64,000 bases of DNA from UBA4416 sp963422675 (GTDB lineage Bacteria > Bacteroidota > Bacteroidia > B-17B0 > Aurantibacillaceae): the NCBI GenBank assembly GCA_963422675.2, contig CAXVYS010000029.1, positions 186,001 through 250,000 on the forward strand, written 5' to 3'. Both the position numbers and the translations under genes were made by a program. Under the pieces are notes generated by a model, which had not been told where the DNA came from, ran no database searches, and worked only from the letters and a program-made list of their open reading frames with translations. Positions 9,801 through 17,361 of this stretch are shown here, in pieces. The first letter of the stretch is position 1; each line of letters opens with the position of its first letter.

Positions 9801-9910
9801 ACAGTGCCAAAATCTGTACTGTAAATAACTGTTTGCGCCTGGGTATGTAAAAAGATACATAAACAGAAGTTAATAATGATTCCTGTTTTTTTGAGTAGTG
9901 ATTTTTTCAT
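6818..9910 (-). CDS. T9SS-secreted phytase-like beta-propeller protein with Ig repeats
   Basis: 1030 residues. A signal peptide (cleavage near HTQAQ) is followed by a jelly-roll-like region (~30-200) and an SbsA-type Ig domain starting at about 203 (IPPTVSSTSLFSTSIVKVKF). Residues ~303-730 resemble the 'esterase-like activity of phytase' propeller family (GGFSGLSYIKGTGNEFYVITDRGP, shown here by its parts FSGLSYI and VITDRGP, and GFEGVAFTPN). Three Ig-like modules follow (~735-945), and a type A T9SS sorting domain from about 958 (FPNPNTGDFTIKA...GIYYMI...KIVITK). Likely secreted or surface-attached. The enzyme activity (phosphoester hydrolysis) is inferred from the fold family only. Confidence 0.85.
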   Translation of the reverse strand: MKKSLLKKTGIIINFCLCIFLHTQAQTVIYSTDFGTVANANPLGWTFTGVNMNISTNTGSSGYTGVSGGAYLGEGNSVTFTNTAGSSIPSSQIGTSTALLQTSTSGYANITVSFGMRKSSATYNTNATYAFEWSTDNITYTLINYTEATAGNWGLASGAALTLPAGANNQANLYLRYTFNRTGTSSNIKIDDFKVTSSGTADMIPPTVSSTSLFSTSIVKVKFSEPVTVASATTTSNYTFTPGVSVSSIVLNTGGDTATITLSAPLAVGITHTLSINGIADLALNPMASSQNFTLLNTGIIAKRYTWKHPQTIGTYQGLAIPNGGFSGLSYIKGTGNEFYVITDRGPNLDANNNSYAISMGGSNNTAKLFALPAFNPNVMRFKAQGDSLVYVSNISLRRPDNSITTGLINPTQNGGTGEIALTDVNGNVATPDIWGIDSEGVTEGNDNDLWISEEYGVSIWHTDHNGKVINRYAPYGGLASAQPQDLAIDTIFKFRNPNKGFEGVAFTPNKKVYGFIQNTILFPASDVNLKKNTRLHRFVEIDTRTNTTRMLGYEHDAVPVSGALSSIKNDKRYIGDAVAINDHELLVLEHGKSSTESYGKVYLINIAPATPINPTQHLIYASGTKSFEQLLDSTTAAANGVTVVKKTLLIDVIASGYDPSIEKKEGLTIINDTCIAIANDNDFGIISNNADGVASLTNAQSTIYTFSFPRSKKLNLCDNVTIASSTLSICSGDSIQLTSPTVSGITYQWKNNNAVLNAINTSSCYAKANGNYELYATNVNGCTAISNTKALNFLVSPTVTAISNTTTICAGQSVTLTANGANSYTWSPGGTTTNSLIVSPTANTNYSVVGTNTACAGKSTVSITVNTLPTVSAITSTTLICSGQTASLTAQGTASTYTWNPGNLSGVTVSVSPNSTTTYTVIGKNSNGCTKSASITQSVSTCTGIETLSQQEQLALSVFPNPNTGDFTIKANAELMLVIIDQLGRELQPISLNSSNNYQTEIYGMANGIYYMINKSGNNSIHQKIVITK

Positions 9911-9962
9911 GGATGTAATTTTTTTCGCAAATATCCCTGATCAATTCTTCATTAGTATTAAT

Positions 9963-9975
9963 GTAACATGATTAA
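9963..9975. promoter_or_regulatory. Candidate operator half, related to the site at 10109-10127
   Basis: GTAACATGATTAA shares GTAACATG and, in inverted orientation, CATGATTAA with the palindromic cluster near 10110. Both are in the 253-base divergent region between two T9SS cargo genes. No regulator family is recognised. Confidence 0.25.
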
Positions 9976-10046
9976 ACCGTTATAGCTTATAGATAAAAGT
10001 TAGGAATAGGTTAGGGAAACAAGGGTTTGGGTAATAATAACTTTAC

Positions 10047-10058
10047 GTATTGCAATAC
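10047..10058. promoter_or_regulatory. Perfect 12-bp palindrome GTATTGCAATAC
   Basis: A perfect dyad located about 105 bases upstream of the ATG at 10164, too short and too T-poor on either flank for a terminator. It could be a regulator binding site; this is inference only. Confidence 0.3.
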
Positions 10059-10108
10059 CTGTTTGTTAATAAGGTGTTGACGATAAATGAAAGTGTTTTA
10101 ACGTTTCG

Positions 10109-10127
10109 GTAACATGTTAATCATGAT
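10109..10127. promoter_or_regulatory. Overlapping palindromes TAACATGTTA and AATCATGATT
   Basis: Two adjacent dyads, with CATG repeated five bases apart, lie just upstream of the -7 box at 10135-10142, where the -33 element is expected (no good TTG is there). A regulator bound here could repress, or replace the missing -33 contact. Inference only. Confidence 0.35.
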
Positions 10128-10134
10128 TTTTTTA

Positions 10135-10142
10135 TAAATTTG
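10135..10142 (+). promoter_or_regulatory. -7 promoter box TAAATTTG for the Ig-repeat adhesin
   Basis: A full match to TAnnTTTG, 21 bases before the ATG at 10164, followed by an A-rich leader typical of Bacteroidota translation starts. Confidence 0.55.
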
Positions 10143-10163
10143 AGTTCATAAAAAAATAAAACT

Positions 10164-12413
10164 ATGATAAAAAAATTACTTTCTATTGCTTTGATTTTTT
10201 CAGGAATAATTGCAAGTGCACAATCCTTTACGTCGACTTATAGTTTTACTTCGGTAAGTGCTACTTCAGGAACGATTGATCCAACTCCTGTTCCTACAGC
10301 CACAGGATTAACTTTCGGATCTTTTTCTGCAGTTGGTACACCAACAGCTAATCCAAATGCTGCAGGTCGCTTTTCTTTTACAGGCTGGCCAACCGGCTCA
10401 ACCACTGGAAATGATATTTATTCAACAATGACCGGGAGTATTAATCTTGGTGAGTACTATGAGGTAACTCTTTCCCCACAGGCAGGTTACACAGTAGGCT
10501 TAAACACAATTGGATTCACGGCACAACGTTCAGGTACGGGTATCAGAAGTTACGTTGTAAAAGCAAGTGCAGATGGATTTGTTACCAATTTGCCGGCAGC
10601 TGTAGTAAGTAATACGAATATATCTATTGTTGGAACGAATGAATTCTTCTGGGTTTTGGATGCAAATAACGGAGCTCAAAATGGAAGTACAATTAATTTA
10701 TTTGGTGCTACATCAGCTACTCCGGTTACGTTCCGTTTTTATGCGTGGAATAGTGAAGGATCAGGTGGTACATTTAGTATTGATAACGTTGTATTTGATG
10801 GAACTGTAACAGGGGTTTCTACCTGTACAGCACCTCTTGTTTCCTCTATCACCAGTAACGGACCTATCTGTTCCAGTACTTCATTATTATTACAATCTAC
10901 CGTTACAGGATCTGGTCCGTTAACCTATTCATGGGCAGGTGCCGGTTCATTTAACTCAACAAGTATTAGTAATCCTACCGTTACCGGTGCTTCAGGAAAT
11001 TATACATTAACGGTATCTAATGCTTGTGGTACAGTTACTTCTGTATATAATCCTACGATTACTCCAACGCCAACCGTTTCTGTTAATGCAGCGTCTATTT
11101 GTTCTGGTGGAACGGCAACGCTTACAGCAACCGGTGCCACCACTTATTCATGGTCGCCTTCAGCAACATTAAGTTCAGCTACAGGATCTGTTGTTACAGG
11201 AAATCCTACTTCTACTACTATTTATACAGTTGTTGGTACAACGGGTTCATGTTCAGTAGCTGCTACAACATCTATCAATGTAATCGCTTCACCAACATTA
11301 GCTGTTAACTCCACTTCAATATGTGCGGGTAGTTCAGCAACTTTAACCGCCAGTGGTGTTTCTACCTATACGTGGACATCTCCTGTATCTAACAGCCCCT
11401 CTATATCAGTTACTCCTACAGGTACTACCATTTATACAGTAAGTGGCCAGGCAGCAGGTTGTGCAGGTACATTTACAGCTACAGGAACTGTTTCTGTTAC
11501 GCCTTTACCAACGTTGGTATTTACTCCGGCTTCTGCTACTATTTGTGCAGGACAAACAGCTACTTTATCTGTTTCCGGTGTAACTTCTCAAACATGGGCT
11601 CCAGGTTCTCAAACCACAACAGCAGTATCTGTTACGCCAACTACTTCAGTAACATACTCGGTTACAGGTTCCAATTCAGGATGTACTAACAGTAATACCG
11701 TATCCGTTCAGGTAAATCCTTTACCAACGATTGTTACTACTTCGGCAACGGTTTGTGCCGGTAAAACAGCCACCCTAACGGCTTCGGGAGCATCAACGTA
11801 TACATGGAATCCGGGTGCATCAACCGGTTCTACTTATACGGTAATACCTACAGGTGCTTTAACGACTTATACAGTAGTAGGAACGTCTTCTTTAAGTTGT
11901 TCTAAATCAGCTAACGTTAACGTTATTGCAGTTCCTAATCCAACACTTAATGTTACTGCATCGGCTACTGTAATTTGTGCAGGTAATTCGGTTACACTTA
12001 CAGCAAGTGGAGCAAGTACCTATACATGGACAGGTAGTGTAACAAACGGTACCGCTTTTACCCCAACAGCTACAGCATCTTATACGGTTACAGGTACAAG
12101 CCCTGTAGCGTCTTGTACGGCAAGTGCAGTGAGTACAGTTACCGTAAATACCTGTGCAGGTATTCATGAAAATTCAAATGCAACAGTATTCAGCATTTAT
12201 CCAAATCCTAACAATGGTAGTTTCGTCATCCGATCTTCTGTTTTCCCTGCTACAGTGGTAATGTACGATGTTACCGGAAAACAAGTGATGAGAAAAGAAA
12301 TTACTGAAATGGAAACAGCATCGAATGTTTCTCAGTTTGGTAACGGTATATATTATGTAAGCTTATCAGCAGAAAATAATTCAACAAATTATAAAATGAT
12401 CATCGCTAAATAA
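10164..12413 (+). CDS. T9SS-secreted Ig-repeat adhesin-like protein
   Basis: 749 residues. A signal peptide (IIASAQ) is followed by an N-terminal jelly-roll-like domain (~20-215) ending in FSIDNVVFDGTV. Then come one PKD-like module and five Ig-like modules of ~70 residues (pattern ICAGxxxTLTASGxSTYTW...YTVxG), and a type A sorting domain (IYPNPNNGSFVIRS...GIYYVSLS...KMIIAK). The Ig modules are close relatives of those in the proteins at 1-3710 and 6818-9910. No enzymatic domain is seen. It is likely exported through the T9SS and surface-bound; ligand unknown. It is Thr/Ser-rich and has no cysteine-free gap between modules. It is transcribed alone, with its own promoter and a strong terminator. 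Confidence 0.85.
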   Translation: MIKKLLSIALIFSGIIASAQSFTSTYSFTSVSATSGTIDPTPVPTATGLTFGSFSAVGTPTANPNAAGRFSFTGWPTGSTTGNDIYSTMTGSINLGEYYEVTLSPQAGYTVGLNTIGFTAQRSGTGIRSYVVKASADGFVTNLPAAVVSNTNISIVGTNEFFWVLDANNGAQNGSTINLFGATSATPVTFRFYAWNSEGSGGTFSIDNVVFDGTVTGVSTCTAPLVSSITSNGPICSSTSLLLQSTVTGSGPLTYSWAGAGSFNSTSISNPTVTGASGNYTLTVSNACGTVTSVYNPTITPTPTVSVNAASICSGGTATLTATGATTYSWSPSATLSSATGSVVTGNPTSTTIYTVVGTTGSCSVAATTSINVIASPTLAVNSTSICAGSSATLTASGVSTYTWTSPVSNSPSISVTPTGTTIYTVSGQAAGCAGTFTATGTVSVTPLPTLVFTPASATICAGQTATLSVSGVTSQTWAPGSQTTTAVSVTPTTSVTYSVTGSNSGCTNSNTVSVQVNPLPTIVTTSATVCAGKTATLTASGASTYTWNPGASTGSTYTVIPTGALTTYTVVGTSSLSCSKSANVNVIAVPNPTLNVTASATVICAGNSVTLTASGASTYTWTGSVTNGTAFTPTATASYTVTGTSPVASCTASAVSTVTVNTCAGIHENSNATVFSIYPNPNNGSFVIRSSVFPATVVMYDVTGKQVMRKEITEMETASNVSQFGNGIYYVSLSAENNSTNYKMIIAK

Positions 12414-12437
12414 GCAGTTTAACTCTTTTATAAAACT

Positions 12438-12470
12438 AAAAAGCTTCGCTAATTTTAGCGAAGCTTTTTT
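12438..12470. terminator. Strong bidirectional terminator
   Basis: AAAAAGCTTCGCTAA and TTAGCGAAGCTTTTTT form a perfect 15-bp stem with a minimal loop, flanked by A and T runs. It sits between convergent genes. The T run overlaps the stop codon of yqgF at 12469. Confidence 0.9.
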
Positions 12471-12885
12471 ATTTGTTTGAATACGTTAAGTAATCCTGGA
12501 GTATAATGGTGGCACTTACCATGTCAACCGTATCTTTGTTGGCCCGGTCTTTTTTCTTTAAGCCGCCCATGAGCATGGTTTGATGAGCAAGTGCTGAGGT
12601 AAAGCGTTCGTCGTAGCGGGCAATCTTAATATGAGGAAATTTTCGGGTTAAGTGAGTCACAAAGGGATCTATATACCTGGCACTGTCTGAAGCTTCATTT
12701 TGTAATGTTTTTGGTTCACCCACCACAATACAGTCTACTACCTCTTTTTTAAGATAAGCTTCCAAATAGGCTATCAGGTCTTTACTATGAACGGTGGTTA
12801 AGCCGGACGCAATAATTTGTAAAGGATCAGTTACTGCTAACCCTACACGTTTGCTTCCATAATCTATTGCCATAATTCTTCCCAT
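12469..12885 (-). CDS. yqgF: Putative pre-16S rRNA nuclease / Holliday junction resolvase-like YqgF
   Basis: 138 residues, the usual length. It has the RNase H-like fold and three acidic positions expected for catalysis: Asp8 (MAIDYGSKRVG), Glu93 (YDERFTS) and Asp121 (DTVDMVSA). Known role of the family: maturation of the 5' end of 16S rRNA, in the cytoplasm; the Holliday-junction label is historical. Its -7 promoter box ends four bases before the ATG, so the transcript is predicted to be nearly leaderless. Confidence 0.92.
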   Translation of the reverse strand: MGRIMAIDYGSKRVGLAVTDPLQIIASGLTTVHSKDLIAYLEAYLKKEVVDCIVVGEPKTLQNEASDSARYIDPFVTHLTRKFPHIKIARYDERFTSALAHQTMLMGGLKKKDRANKDTVDMVSATIILQDYLTYSNK

Positions 12886-12889
12886 ACTA

Positions 12890-12897
12890 CAAAAGTA
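12890..12897 (-). promoter_or_regulatory. -7 box TACTTTTG directly before yqgF
   Basis: The minus strand reads TACTTTTG, matching TAnnTTTG, with only four bases (TAGT) between box and ATG. With the usual box-to-start distance, transcription would begin at or next to the start codon. Confidence 0.5.
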
Positions 12898-12982
12898 TCG
12901 ATTTTTATATTGAATTAGCTAAGGACGATACAACGTTTTATTTCCTGAGGCAAAAGATCTTTGAAAAAACGTTAAAAATAGT

Positions 12983-13011
12983 TTGACATATAAAAATAAG
13001 TAATAACTTTG
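12983..13011 (+). promoter_or_regulatory. Complete promoter of the Coq4-like operon (TTG-18-TAACTTTG)
   Basis: TTG at 12983-12985 (in TTGACA) is followed by an 18-base spacer and TAACTTTG at 13004-13011, matching the Bacteroidota -33/-7 consensus in sequence and spacing. The ATG of the first gene is 19 bases beyond the box. It is one of the best-formed promoters in the window. Confidence 0.7.
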
Positions 13012-13030
13012 TATCTCAAAGTGCTTTCAT

Positions 13031-13681
13031 ATGACAACAGAAAATTCTGAACACCTCGAAGCGATACAGGATATTCGCAAGATGATGAAAAAATCAACCC
13101 GGTTTTTATCACTCAGTGGTTTATCCGGAGTGTTTGCCGGTATTTATGCACTGGCCGGGGCAGTTGTAGCACATCTGTATTTTCAGCATTTGTTTTATCA
13201 ATTTGAGTATAGCAGGGGTTCATCTTTAATTCCTGATACAAATACAATTTATTTAAATTTTAGTCTGATTGCCGGCAGCGTGTTGGTGCTATCTATTGTA
13301 ACGGCTTATTATTTTTCCAACAGGAAAGCAAAGCGAATAGGGCAGACCTTATTTGATCATACAGGGCTTCGTGTATTAATTAATTTATGTATTCCCTTAA
13401 TAGCAGGAGGTATATTTTGTGTGGCATTATTGTACCAGGGCGCCATTGTGTACGTTGCTCCGGCCATGTTATTATTTTACGGACTGGCCTTAATTAATGC
13501 CAGTAAGTATACTTATGATGATATTCGCTATTTTGGATTATGTGAAATTGTTTTAGGATTAATAAACGCTTTTAATTTGGGTGACGGGTTAATATACTGG
13601 ACCATTGGTTTTGGTTTGTTACACATTGTATATGGAGCAAGCATGTGGTTTAAGTATGAGAGAAAGACAGCAGGGAAGTAA
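13031..13681 (+). CDS. Uncharacterised six-helix membrane protein, first gene of the Coq4-like operon
   Basis: 216 residues. A polar N-terminus with an MMKKSTRF basic patch precedes hydrophobic segments at about 24-46, 76-97, 117-136, 138-154, 164-181 and 187-206. No catalytic motif is recognised. It is followed after 66-78 bases by a winged-helix regulator. In Bacteroidota such pairs of a membrane protein with a small helix-turn-helix protein are common, which suggests membrane or stress sensing (inference). The role is unknown. Confidence 0.75.
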   Translation: MTTENSEHLEAIQDIRKMMKKSTRFLSLSGLSGVFAGIYALAGAVVAHLYFQHLFYQFEYSRGSSLIPDTNTIYLNFSLIAGSVLVLSIVTAYYFSNRKAKRIGQTLFDHTGLRVLINLCIPLIAGGIFCVALLYQGAIVYVAPAMLLFYGLALINASKYTYDDIRYFGLCEIVLGLINAFNLGDGLIYWTIGFGLLHIVYGASMWFKYERKTAGK

Positions 13682-13759
13682 GGGATTAAAGAGACAGAAC
13701 AGATTGCAAGGGAAATACCTCCTGCATCTTTTAAGTTGAAAGTATAATTGAGATTTAAT

Positions 13760-14056
13760 TTGAAAAGTTACATACATAATTTAAATAAAGCATTCGAAAA
13801 TCGTATCCGTTTAGGAATTATGAGCGTGTTGATGGTAAATGACAGTGTTGATTTTAGTACGATGAAAGAAACGCTCGATCTCACGGATGGTAACCTGGCC
13901 AGCCATATTACAGCCTTGGAAAAAGAGGGCTACATTCATGTAAAAAAAGAATTTGTTGGAAAGAAACCCTTAACCACTTATTCTGTTACCAAAGTAGGAA
14001 TGAAAGCATTTAATGACCATTTGGACGCTCTTGAAAAATTATTGAAAGGCAGATAA
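13760..14056 (+). CDS. Winged-helix transcriptional regulator (HTH_34/MarR-like)
   Basis: Winged-helix DNA-binding protein of about 98 residues: NLNKAFENRIRLGIMSVLM, then DFSTMKETLDLTDGNLASHI (recognition region), a wing (VKKEFVGKKPLTTYSVT), and a final amphipathic helix for dimerisation. No ATG is available: an in-frame TAA lies at 13745-13747, leaving TTG at 13748 or TTG at 13760. I prefer 13760, because the protein then starts MKSYIHNLNKAFE, as relatives of this family usually do. It probably regulates its own operon. No effector domain is seen. Confidence 0.82.
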   Translation: MKSYIHNLNKAFENRIRLGIMSVLMVNDSVDFSTMKETLDLTDGNLASHITALEKEGYIHVKKEFVGKKPLTTYSVTKVGMKAFNDHLDALEKLLKGR

Positions 14057-14112
14057 TCCTTTTTTTTTGCACTTAAACTTTGAAATACAAAGTACTTTTA
14101 AATAAAATAAAC

Positions 14113-14604
14113 ATGAAAAAAATAGAAATTGATTATCAGTCGGAAACCTCCGTAAGAGCCAAAACTATTTTATGGCTTTTAGAAAAAGGAGTTCCTGTTC
14201 ATGCTAAATTAAATAACAAGAGAATAGCGTGGGGCCTAAACTCAGACGATCTTTTAAATTATTCGCAGGGCAGTTTAGGAAATACATTAGGGCAATTTTA
14301 TAAAAAGGAAAAATTTGAACCTATTCCTAAAGCCGAGCGCCATGATGTGTTTCATGTTTTATTAGGCTACTCTACAGGAGTATTGGATGAAGCGGCCATG
14401 CAGTTCTTTTTATTAGGAAATGGTAAGCCTTCCTTTTTTACAGTAGGTACCTGTATCATCACCTTTATGTTATATCCAACTCACGTTACATTTTTCTCCA
14501 AGGCCTATAAAAAAGGGAAACAGTCTACATCCGTTCGCAACTGGAATTTTAAAGCATTGCTTGGCGAAAACATCAACGATCTAAAAAAAAGAATATTCAT
14601 TTAA
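14113..14604 (+). CDS. Coq4-like protein
   Basis: About 163 residues from the ATG at 14113; a longer frame would need a TTG at 14080. It contains the Coq4 metal-site signature HDxxHx11E exactly: His77-Asp78, His81 and Glu93 (RHDVFHVLLGYSTGVLDEAA). Hydrophobic stretches follow (FFTVGTCIITFMLYPTHVTF). In eukaryotes and some proteobacteria Coq4 takes part in ubiquinone biosynthesis, acting on the quinone head group. Most Bacteroidota use menaquinone, so here the substrate is an open question: another isoprenoid or hydrophobic lipid is a reasonable guess. It is flanked by a regulator and unknown membrane proteins in a co-directional run. Confidence 0.8.
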   Translation: MKKIEIDYQSETSVRAKTILWLLEKGVPVHAKLNNKRIAWGLNSDDLLNYSQGSLGNTLGQFYKKEKFEPIPKAERHDVFHVLLGYSTGVLDEAAMQFFLLGNGKPSFFTVGTCIITFMLYPTHVTFFSKAYKKGKQSTSVRNWNFKALLGENINDLKKRIFI

Positions 14605-14614
14605 TACAAACGTT

Positions 14615-15112
14615 ATGCACACTATTGAAATTAAAAAGATCAGAAAAGTAGTTTTATTATTTATGGTGCTATTGTTACTCAGCGGTATCACTGCATTTCC
14701 ATTGGTAACAGAAGTAAATTTTATGATGGAGTATAGGGATGTGTTTCCTGAGTTTTTCCATGTGTGGATAAACACCGTGCACGATTCGGTTCTTCAAACA
14801 CCTTCTATTGTGCTTTATGGAACAGACTGGCTGGCATTTGCTCACATCGTTATTGCTTTATTTTTCGTGGGCGTTTATAAGGATCCGGTTCGTCATCAAT
14901 TTAATGTAAATGTGGGTATCATCGCTTGTATCGCTATTTTCCCTATAGCCTTTATTTGTGGACCCATACGTGGCATTCCGTTTTATCACCAGGTAATTGA
15001 TTGTTGTTTTGGAATGTTAGGATTGATCCCTTTATTCTATATCAAAAGAAAAATTAAACTTATTGAAACAGGAAACTATTCTGATAAGAATAAGCATCCT
15101 AACCTTAAATAG
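14615..15112 (+). CDS. Uncharacterised four-helix membrane protein
   Basis: 165 residues with hydrophobic segments at about 10-28, 68-86, 98-117 and 124-142, and a polar lysine-rich C-terminus. It has short conserved-looking aromatic/His motifs outside the membrane (FFHVWINTVHDSV, FYHQVIDCCFG). No family is recognised. It starts 10 bases after the Coq4-like gene and is surely cotranscribed, so a shared process is likely. Confidence 0.75.
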   Translation: MHTIEIKKIRKVVLLFMVLLLLSGITAFPLVTEVNFMMEYRDVFPEFFHVWINTVHDSVLQTPSIVLYGTDWLAFAHIVIALFFVGVYKDPVRHQFNVNVGIIACIAIFPIAFICGPIRGIPFYHQVIDCCFGMLGLIPLFYIKRKIKLIETGNYSDKNKHPNLK

Positions 15113-15141
15113 TAATTCTTAGAAACCTGTACAAAAAAAAT

Positions 15142-15864
15142 ATGAAAGCACACACCTCTAAATTACTGATCTGGATCACGCTTTTTTCTATAGCCATGGG
15201 ATTCATGGAAACCGCCGTGGTTGTTTACCTGCGTGAATTGTATTATCCTCTGGGTTTTGATTTTCCTTTAACCATTATTCCAAACAAAATCGCCATTACC
15301 GAATTCTGGCGCGAAGCGGCTACCATTATTATGTTGGTAGGAACCGGTATTGTAGCAGGTAAAACAAGCCTATCCCGCTTTGCATACTTTATAATTGCCT
15401 TTGCGATATGGGATCTGTTTTATTATGTGTTTTTATATGTATTGATCAGTTGGCCGCAATCGTTATTTACCTGGGACATTTTATTTTTAATCCCTGTACC
15501 ATGGGTTGGTCCTGTAATAGCTCCCTGTATCGTTGCTCTTGAAATGATTGTGTTTGGTTGTTGCATGATTTACTTTGAAGATAAACACGGAAACATAAAA
15601 GTAACAGCTTCGCAATGGTTGTTATTAATTGGAGGAGTAGTGATCGTCATTATTTCATTTACAACTGATTATATAGAACAGGCTTCTTCCTCAAATTCTG
15701 CCTGGAATATTTTTTCTGAATCGCAATTATTTGAAGAATTAAAAACATATGTTCCTAAGCAATTTTGCTGGTGGTTGTTTTGGCTGGGTGACCTGCTGTG
15801 TGCAGCCGGTGTATGGAGTTTTATAATAAACATGAAGAACGTTAATAAATTATCTAAGAATTAA
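15142..15864 (+). CDS. Uncharacterised polytopic membrane protein
   Basis: 240 residues with six or seven hydrophobic segments (about 9-30, 58-75, 80-104, 125-147, 158-178 and 207-230). A charged, conserved-looking N-terminal part reads AMGFMETAVVVYLRELYYP. The family is not recognised. It is in the same transcriptional direction as its neighbours, 29 bases after the preceding gene and 11 before the next. The role is probably linked to the Coq4-like operon. Confidence 0.72.
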   Translation: MKAHTSKLLIWITLFSIAMGFMETAVVVYLRELYYPLGFDFPLTIIPNKIAITEFWREAATIIMLVGTGIVAGKTSLSRFAYFIIAFAIWDLFYYVFLYVLISWPQSLFTWDILFLIPVPWVGPVIAPCIVALEMIVFGCCMIYFEDKHGNIKVTASQWLLLIGGVVIVIISFTTDYIEQASSSNSAWNIFSESQLFEELKTYVPKQFCWWLFWLGDLLCAAGVWSFIINMKNVNKLSKN

Positions 15865-15875
15865 ACCTAAACACT

Positions 15876-17345
15876 ATGAAAACAAATGATTATTTATTGC
15901 TTACAGCTGGAGGAGCCTACAGTTTCCTATTCTATCAGCAAAACGCCGGAATTAATTTTCTCCTCTTTACTATGGTATTACTTTCTGTATTGGTCATCAA
16001 GAATAAGAAATTAATATCTTCCAAAAAATGGATCTGGAGCGCCATGTTATGCCTGCTCAGCTCAGTATGTGTATTTCTTCATTCGAGCGCGTTAAGTATT
16101 ATGGCTAATATAGTAAGCCTGTTATTGGTTTCAGCATTTTCATTCAATGTAGCAACCTCCGCTTTGTTTTCATTTCTATTTGGTTGTTTTTCCGTCCTAT
16201 CAAGTCTGGTTTATATTGTTATAGATACTATTGTAAGATTTCAGCCGAAAGAAGATCAGCCTGTCTCTAAAAAAGGATACAAGGCTATTGCAACAGTTTT
16301 GGTATTTGTGCTGTGTATATTGTTTTTCATGATGTATAAAGGCTCTAATCCTTTATTTGCAGAAAATACCAAATGGATAAACTTTGATTTTATTAGTATA
16401 CAATGGATCTTTTTTACGTTGGGAGGATTTTTATTGGTGTATGCCCTGCTATATCATAAAACCATAAAGCCGCTGGAAGTATGGGAGAATAACCTGTCGC
16501 TCAGTAATACTTCGTTTATAGAAACGGAATTAAATAAAAAACGAACTGAAACAGAACAATATGCCGGTTTACTTCTGTTTATCGTTTTAAATGTAATGCT
16601 GGTAATTTTAAATGCAGGGGATATACAAACACTTTATTTCAGGGGTGGTTTGCCAAAAAACATCTCTCATTCCGATTTTGTACATAACGGGGTAGGACTG
16701 ATCATTTTGTCTATTGTAATTGCTACCAGTCTCATCATGTTTTTATACAGAAAAGAATTTGCTGAGGTAAAAAATAATAAAATGCTCTCCGCCTTCGTCT
16801 ATCTGTGGATCTTTCAAAATATCGTGATGTTATCTTCTACAGCTTTCAGAAACCAGATTTATATTCATGAATTTAATTTCACCTATAAACGCATTGGGGT
16901 ATATGTATGGATTATTCTGGCAGCAGTTGGTTTAGTCATTATGTTTTGGAAGATCTATAAAAAGCATTCGAACTGGTACCTGATAAGAACCAATATTTCT
17001 GTGTGGTTTTCTGTATTGGTTTTGAGTAGCATGGTTAATTGGGATAAACTAATCACGCAATACAATATCCAAAACAAACCTTTGGCACAGGTTGATTTTT
17101 ATTACTTATTTTCTTTATCGGATGCCAATATTCCTGAGTTGATTGCTGTAACAAATAGTCCTGAATATAAAGCACTTCATGCAAATTTAAAAAATTACCA
17201 AGCGGATATTTTTTCAAGACAACGCTACGAAGATTACGGAGAACTCCTGCATGATAAAATAGAACACTTTTTATCCGGTTATACCAACGATTGGAGAAGC
17301 TTTGATAAAAGGGACCAGCAAATTTTGGAAAGTATATACAAGTAG
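15876..17345 (+). CDS. DUF4173-like multi-spanning membrane protein
   Basis: 489 residues with about ten to eleven hydrophobic segments in the first 395 residues and a soluble C-terminal tail (~400-489). The middle part (AGLLLFIVLNVMLVILNAGD ... HSDFVHNGVGLIILSIVIAT) resembles DUF4173 proteins. The function of that family is unknown. The tail has repeated Tyr/Asp-rich motifs with no known domain. It lies within the operon, with 11- and 16-base gaps to its neighbours. Family assignment is by eye and moderate. Confidence 0.72.
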   Translation: MKTNDYLLLTAGGAYSFLFYQQNAGINFLLFTMVLLSVLVIKNKKLISSKKWIWSAMLCLLSSVCVFLHSSALSIMANIVSLLLVSAFSFNVATSALFSFLFGCFSVLSSLVYIVIDTIVRFQPKEDQPVSKKGYKAIATVLVFVLCILFFMMYKGSNPLFAENTKWINFDFISIQWIFFTLGGFLLVYALLYHKTIKPLEVWENNLSLSNTSFIETELNKKRTETEQYAGLLLFIVLNVMLVILNAGDIQTLYFRGGLPKNISHSDFVHNGVGLIILSIVIATSLIMFLYRKEFAEVKNNKMLSAFVYLWIFQNIVMLSSTAFRNQIYIHEFNFTYKRIGVYVWIILAAVGLVIMFWKIYKKHSNWYLIRTNISVWFSVLVLSSMVNWDKLITQYNIQNKPLAQVDFYYLFSLSDANIPELIAVTNSPEYKALHANLKNYQADIFSRQRYEDYGELLHDKIEHFLSGYTNDWRSFDKRDQQILESIYK

Positions 17346-17361
17346 AATTAACACTTAAAAC

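Noticed and set aside
11907..12167. Minus-strand frame rich in Cys, Thr and Arg
   Set aside because: It is antisense to Thr/Ser-rich Ig modules, whose codons yield Cys/Arg-rich reverse translation. No homology is recognisable.
14080..14112. TTG start at 14080 for the Coq4-like protein
   Set aside because: The extra 11 residues (MKYKVLLNKIN) have no support, and an ATG at 14113 with an A-rich leader is available.
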